A stretch of 64,000 nucleotides of DNA from Pseudomonadota bacterium. Its GTDB lineage: Bacteria > Pseudomonadota > Gammaproteobacteria > Acidithiobacillales > Acidithiobacillaceae. The stretch lies in the NCBI GenBank assembly GCA_021821885.1, contig JAKARO010000007.1, positions 1-64,000 on the forward strand, given 5' to 3'. The notes beneath the pieces were generated by a model. The model was not told the origin of the DNA. It made no database searches and saw nothing but the letters and a program-made list of their open reading frames with translations. This document shows positions 62,007 through 64,000 of this stretch, one piece after another. How positions within the stretch are numbered: position 1 is the stretch's first letter; each line of letters begins with the position of its first letter. Both the position numbers and the translations under genes were made by a program.

Positions 62007-62963
62007 CTAGGCCCCGCTCCGGAGAATTCGCAGCTCCTGTTCGCGTGCCCTGTCTTCCCAGGAAATCCGGAGTTCGGGCAGGGGCCTGCCCAGCAGTCCT
62101 TCCAGCCGGGATATCTCCGGCCGGTAAATCCCGACCAGAAAATTCCGGGCCTCCGGGTCCAACGGTGGCTTCCTTTTTTTCTGCAGGAAAAGTTTCCTCC
62201 AGATATATTCTCCCCAGGCGCGGGGGAAATAGTGTTCCCCGATGTTCCGGCTCAGGGGGTGGGAGGCGAGCCGCCGCGCCCACTCTCCCCGCGGGGCAGC
62301 GTAGTGGTTGTGGGCCACCTGGTAATCCATCCGGGAGCAGGGCCCGGGAGACACGTCCAGGAAGGCTGCGATGGATTCCAGCACCCCCTTGGGGTCCCGT
62401 TTCAGGGATTCCAGAAACACGATTTTGACCCGTTCCGGGGAAAACAGCTGCTGATAGCGCTGTATCTGCTCATGATAGAGACCCAGTTCCACATACAGCT
62501 GCGATATCCCCCATCCTTTTTCCATGGCCTCCCAGTCCGTCTTCAGGGCTTCCAGAAAAGGCAGATCGGTCACCCCCTCGTTGAAATCCATCAGGTACTG
62601 CGCATGGGCCCGCTGCACCGGGTCCCGGAGGATCACAAGGATGCGGGCATCGGGGGAACGCTCGCGGATTTCGTGGGCGGCACGTGAAGACCAGAGATAC
62701 GAGGGACTTGCATCTCCCCGGTAGCGGTACGAAGAATGGTCGCGATACAGGGCCAGATAGTCCTGTTCCGCCGCAATATAGGGGAACAGGTGGGCCCTGT
62801 CGGGGGGAGGAGCAGGATGCACGAAATAGTGCGGTTCCTTCATCTCCGGAAAGAAAATATCCGGATGCTGTTTCAGGTAGGCATAGAGGGAAGTCGTCCC
62901 GCTCTTGACGGCACCGACAATATAAAGGTTTGGCCAGCTACCGGACGGAGAAGCCGGTCTCAT
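62007..62963 (-). CDS. Sulfotransferase-family protein
   Basis: A 318-residue PAPS-dependent sulfotransferase fold. The 5'-phosphosulfate loop is LYIVGAVKSGTTSLYAYLKQ near residue 13-32, and the 3'-phosphate motif is RILVILRDPVQRAHAQYLMD near 115. KEPHYFVHPAPPPDR and SPSYLWSSRAA are the intervening blocks seen in heparan/lipid sulfotransferase-like bacterial proteins. The acceptor is unknown: an exopolysaccharide, lipid or small molecule. Genes for PAPS supply are not in the window. It stands between ppsA and dapE, 85 bases before ppsA. Confidence 0.88.
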   Translation of the reverse strand: MRPASPSGSWPNLYIVGAVKSGTTSLYAYLKQHPDIFFPEMKEPHYFVHPAPPPDRAHLFPYIAAEQDYLALYRDHSSYRYRGDASPSYLWSSRAAHEIRERSPDARILVILRDPVQRAHAQYLMDFNEGVTDLPFLEALKTDWEAMEKGWGISQLYVELGLYHEQIQRYQQLFSPERVKIVFLESLKRDPKGVLESIAAFLDVSPGPCSRMDYQVAHNHYAAPRGEWARRLASHPLSRNIGEHYFPRAWGEYIWRKLFLQKKRKPPLDPEARNFLVGIYRPEISRLEGLLGRPLPELRISWEDRAREQELRILRSGA

Positions 62964-63272
62964 GGACGGACCACGGCAGCGGCGCCAGCCGGGCTTCCAT
63001 CCGGAGATGCGGACGGCCGGGAATACCGGTGTTGCGGGACGCGAAAAGGCATCTGGATTTCACGGTAGGCGATCATGGCATCGTCAACTCCTGCAGTACC
63101 TGCATTTCATAGTATGGACTATTGTTCCGGTTCCCGGGTTCCTTTTGGACCGTGTGGTGGCGACCGTTGCTGCCCGGGCACGTCCCGCCCCAGGGCGGAG
63201 GTAGCGGCAGGGAATTTGCCCGGCATGGAGGGGCAGAAGGAAAGGCCCTGCCCCGGAGAGCCGCGTCCGGCT
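62964..63272. other. Gap upstream of the sulfotransferase gene
   Basis: No gene supported. An AT-rich patch with inverted repeat ATAGT-ATGG-ACTAT (about 63109-63122) may be part of the leftward promoter or an operator. GGGGCAG/CTGCCCC at about 63232-63256 is a hairpin that could end the dapE transcript, but it has no T run. Confidence 0.35.
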
Positions 63273-64000
63273 TCAGGTCCCGTCTCCGGCAAGGATCTGG
63301 CCAAGTACCGCAGCATATACGGCCTGCAGCCGCTCCAGCTCCGCAACCGGAACATGTTCGTTGATTTTGTGTATGCTCGAGTTGACCGGCCCAAGTTCGA
63401 TCACGTCTCCTCCCAGCTGCGCAATAAAGCGCCCATCAGAGGTGCCCCCGCCGGTGGAAAGATCCGCTTCGCGGCCCAGTACCTGCCGCAGGGCAGTCTG
63501 TACGGCTTCCACCAGGCGGCCGGGCGGCGTGTGGAAGGGCGGTCCGGAAAGCTGCCAGACCAGGTCATGGCGCAGACCCTCGCGTTCCAGGACCGAGGCC
63601 ACGGTTTTTTCCAGTAATTCCACGGAAGACGCCGGGGAAAAGCGGAAATTGAACGTCACGTCCAGATGTCCTGGAATGACATTGGTTGCTCCCGTGCCTC
63701 CCTGAATGTTGGAAATCTGCAGCCGGGTCGGGGGGAAATCCGGGCTGCCGGCATCCCATTCCCGTTCCGTAAGCTCAAGAAGGGCCCGCAGGGCACGGTG
63801 TATGGGATTTTCGGCCTTTTCCGGATAGGCGATATGCCCCTGGATACCAAAGATCCGCAACTGGGCGTTCAGCGATCCCCGACGGCCGTTCTTGATCACG
63901 TCCCCCAGGCGATGCTCCGAGGAGGGCTCGCCGACCAGGCACCAGTCGATGCGCTCCCCCCGTTCCCGGAGCCAGTCCACCACATGCCGGGTACCGTGGG
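63273..64000 (-). CDS. dapE: Succinyl-diaminopimelate desuccinylase, partial (5' end outside)
   Basis: About 242 residues of an M20 peptidase-family enzyme, cut at the right edge so the N-terminal zinc ligands (HxDxVP) are not visible. Present are GTRHVVDWLRERG, CLVGEPSS (the catalytic Glu-type block), IKNGRRGSLNAQLRIFGIQG with GHIAYP, GGTGATNVIP, FNFRFSP and LSTGGGTSDGRFIAQLG (zinc-binding Asp/His region of DapE). It makes LL-diaminopimelate for lysine and peptidoglycan. dapE-type GGTSDGRF plus FGxxGHxAYP separate it from aminoacylases such as the fragment at 3188. Confidence 0.93.
   Translation of the reverse strand, partial: HGTRHVVDWLRERGERIDWCLVGEPSSEHRLGDVIKNGRRGSLNAQLRIFGIQGHIAYPEKAENPIHRALRALLELTEREWDAGSPDFPPTRLQISNIQGGTGATNVIPGHLDVTFNFRFSPASSVELLEKTVASVLEREGLRHDLVWQLSGPPFHTPPGRLVEAVQTALRQVLGREADLSTGGGTSDGRFIAQLGGDVIELGPVNSSIHKINEHVPVAELERLQAVYAAVLGQILAGDGT

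Overview
The window is a high-GC (about 60% or more, judged by eye) proteobacterial chromosome segment, most likely from an Acidithiobacillus-type acidophilic sulfur oxidiser. The strongest pointer is the gene at 13112-14419, which agrees closely, from memory, with the structurally solved sulfide:quinone oxidoreductase of Acidithiobacillus ferrooxidans. The recA-recX-alaS order and the ppsA/gpmI/pdh/ackA/pta/pyk/fba carbon block also fit. No search was run, so the genus is an inference.

Layout. 1-1014 is the edge of an integrated element that ends in the displaced 3' half of a tRNA-Arg(UCU) gene. 1015-5095 is a graveyard: a recombinase remnant split by a decayed IS5-like element, a DUF4160-DUF2442 pair, an M20 peptidase fragment joined to a TnpB tail, a cupin gene and an IS630 remnant. 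5123-30637 is mostly core: an MscS channel, a ferritin-like protein, yciO-M50-trpS-scpA-scpB, sqr, rluB, an Nth-like glycosylase and nfi, hflD-glnD-map-sfsA facing the other way, a TehA/SLAC1 transporter, gluQ, thiL-pncC-recA-recX-alaS and a periplasmic thioredoxin-fold protein. 30728-34389 is a cargo-carrying ISL3-family transposon with 27-bp ends and an 8-bp target duplication (7/8), sitting inside a small zinc-ribbon gene. 34471-64000 is a central-carbon block, almost all on the minus strand: acs, glgP, an E3-like dehydrogenase (plus strand), pyk, fba, an FAD oxidoreductase, pfkB, pta, an MFS permease, an Nramp transporter behind a Fur-like site, ackA, pdhC, pdhB, pdhA, gpmI, ppsA, a sulfotransferase and partial dapE.

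Inside the carbon block, the FAD oxidoreductase gene is cut by a 4,090-bp IS1595-family transposon (43970-48059). Its transposase is the first gene of a tightly packed operon that also encodes a C5 DNA methyltransferase, a presumed endonuclease of DUF4928 type, a small unknown protein and a Vsr mismatch endonuclease. The ends match at 21 of 24 bases, the 8-bp target duplication is perfect, and deleting the element plus one duplicate restores an in-frame 463-codon gene.

The most interesting content is therefore two complete transposons of different families that carry whole cargo modules (restriction-modification-repair in one; a Fic-fold protein lacking its catalytic His plus unknown genes in the other), with the tRNA attachment scar at the left. 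The core genes link pyruvate, PEP, acetyl-CoA and acetate metabolism with glycogen breakdown, sulfide oxidation, nitrogen sensing (GlnD) and DNA repair.
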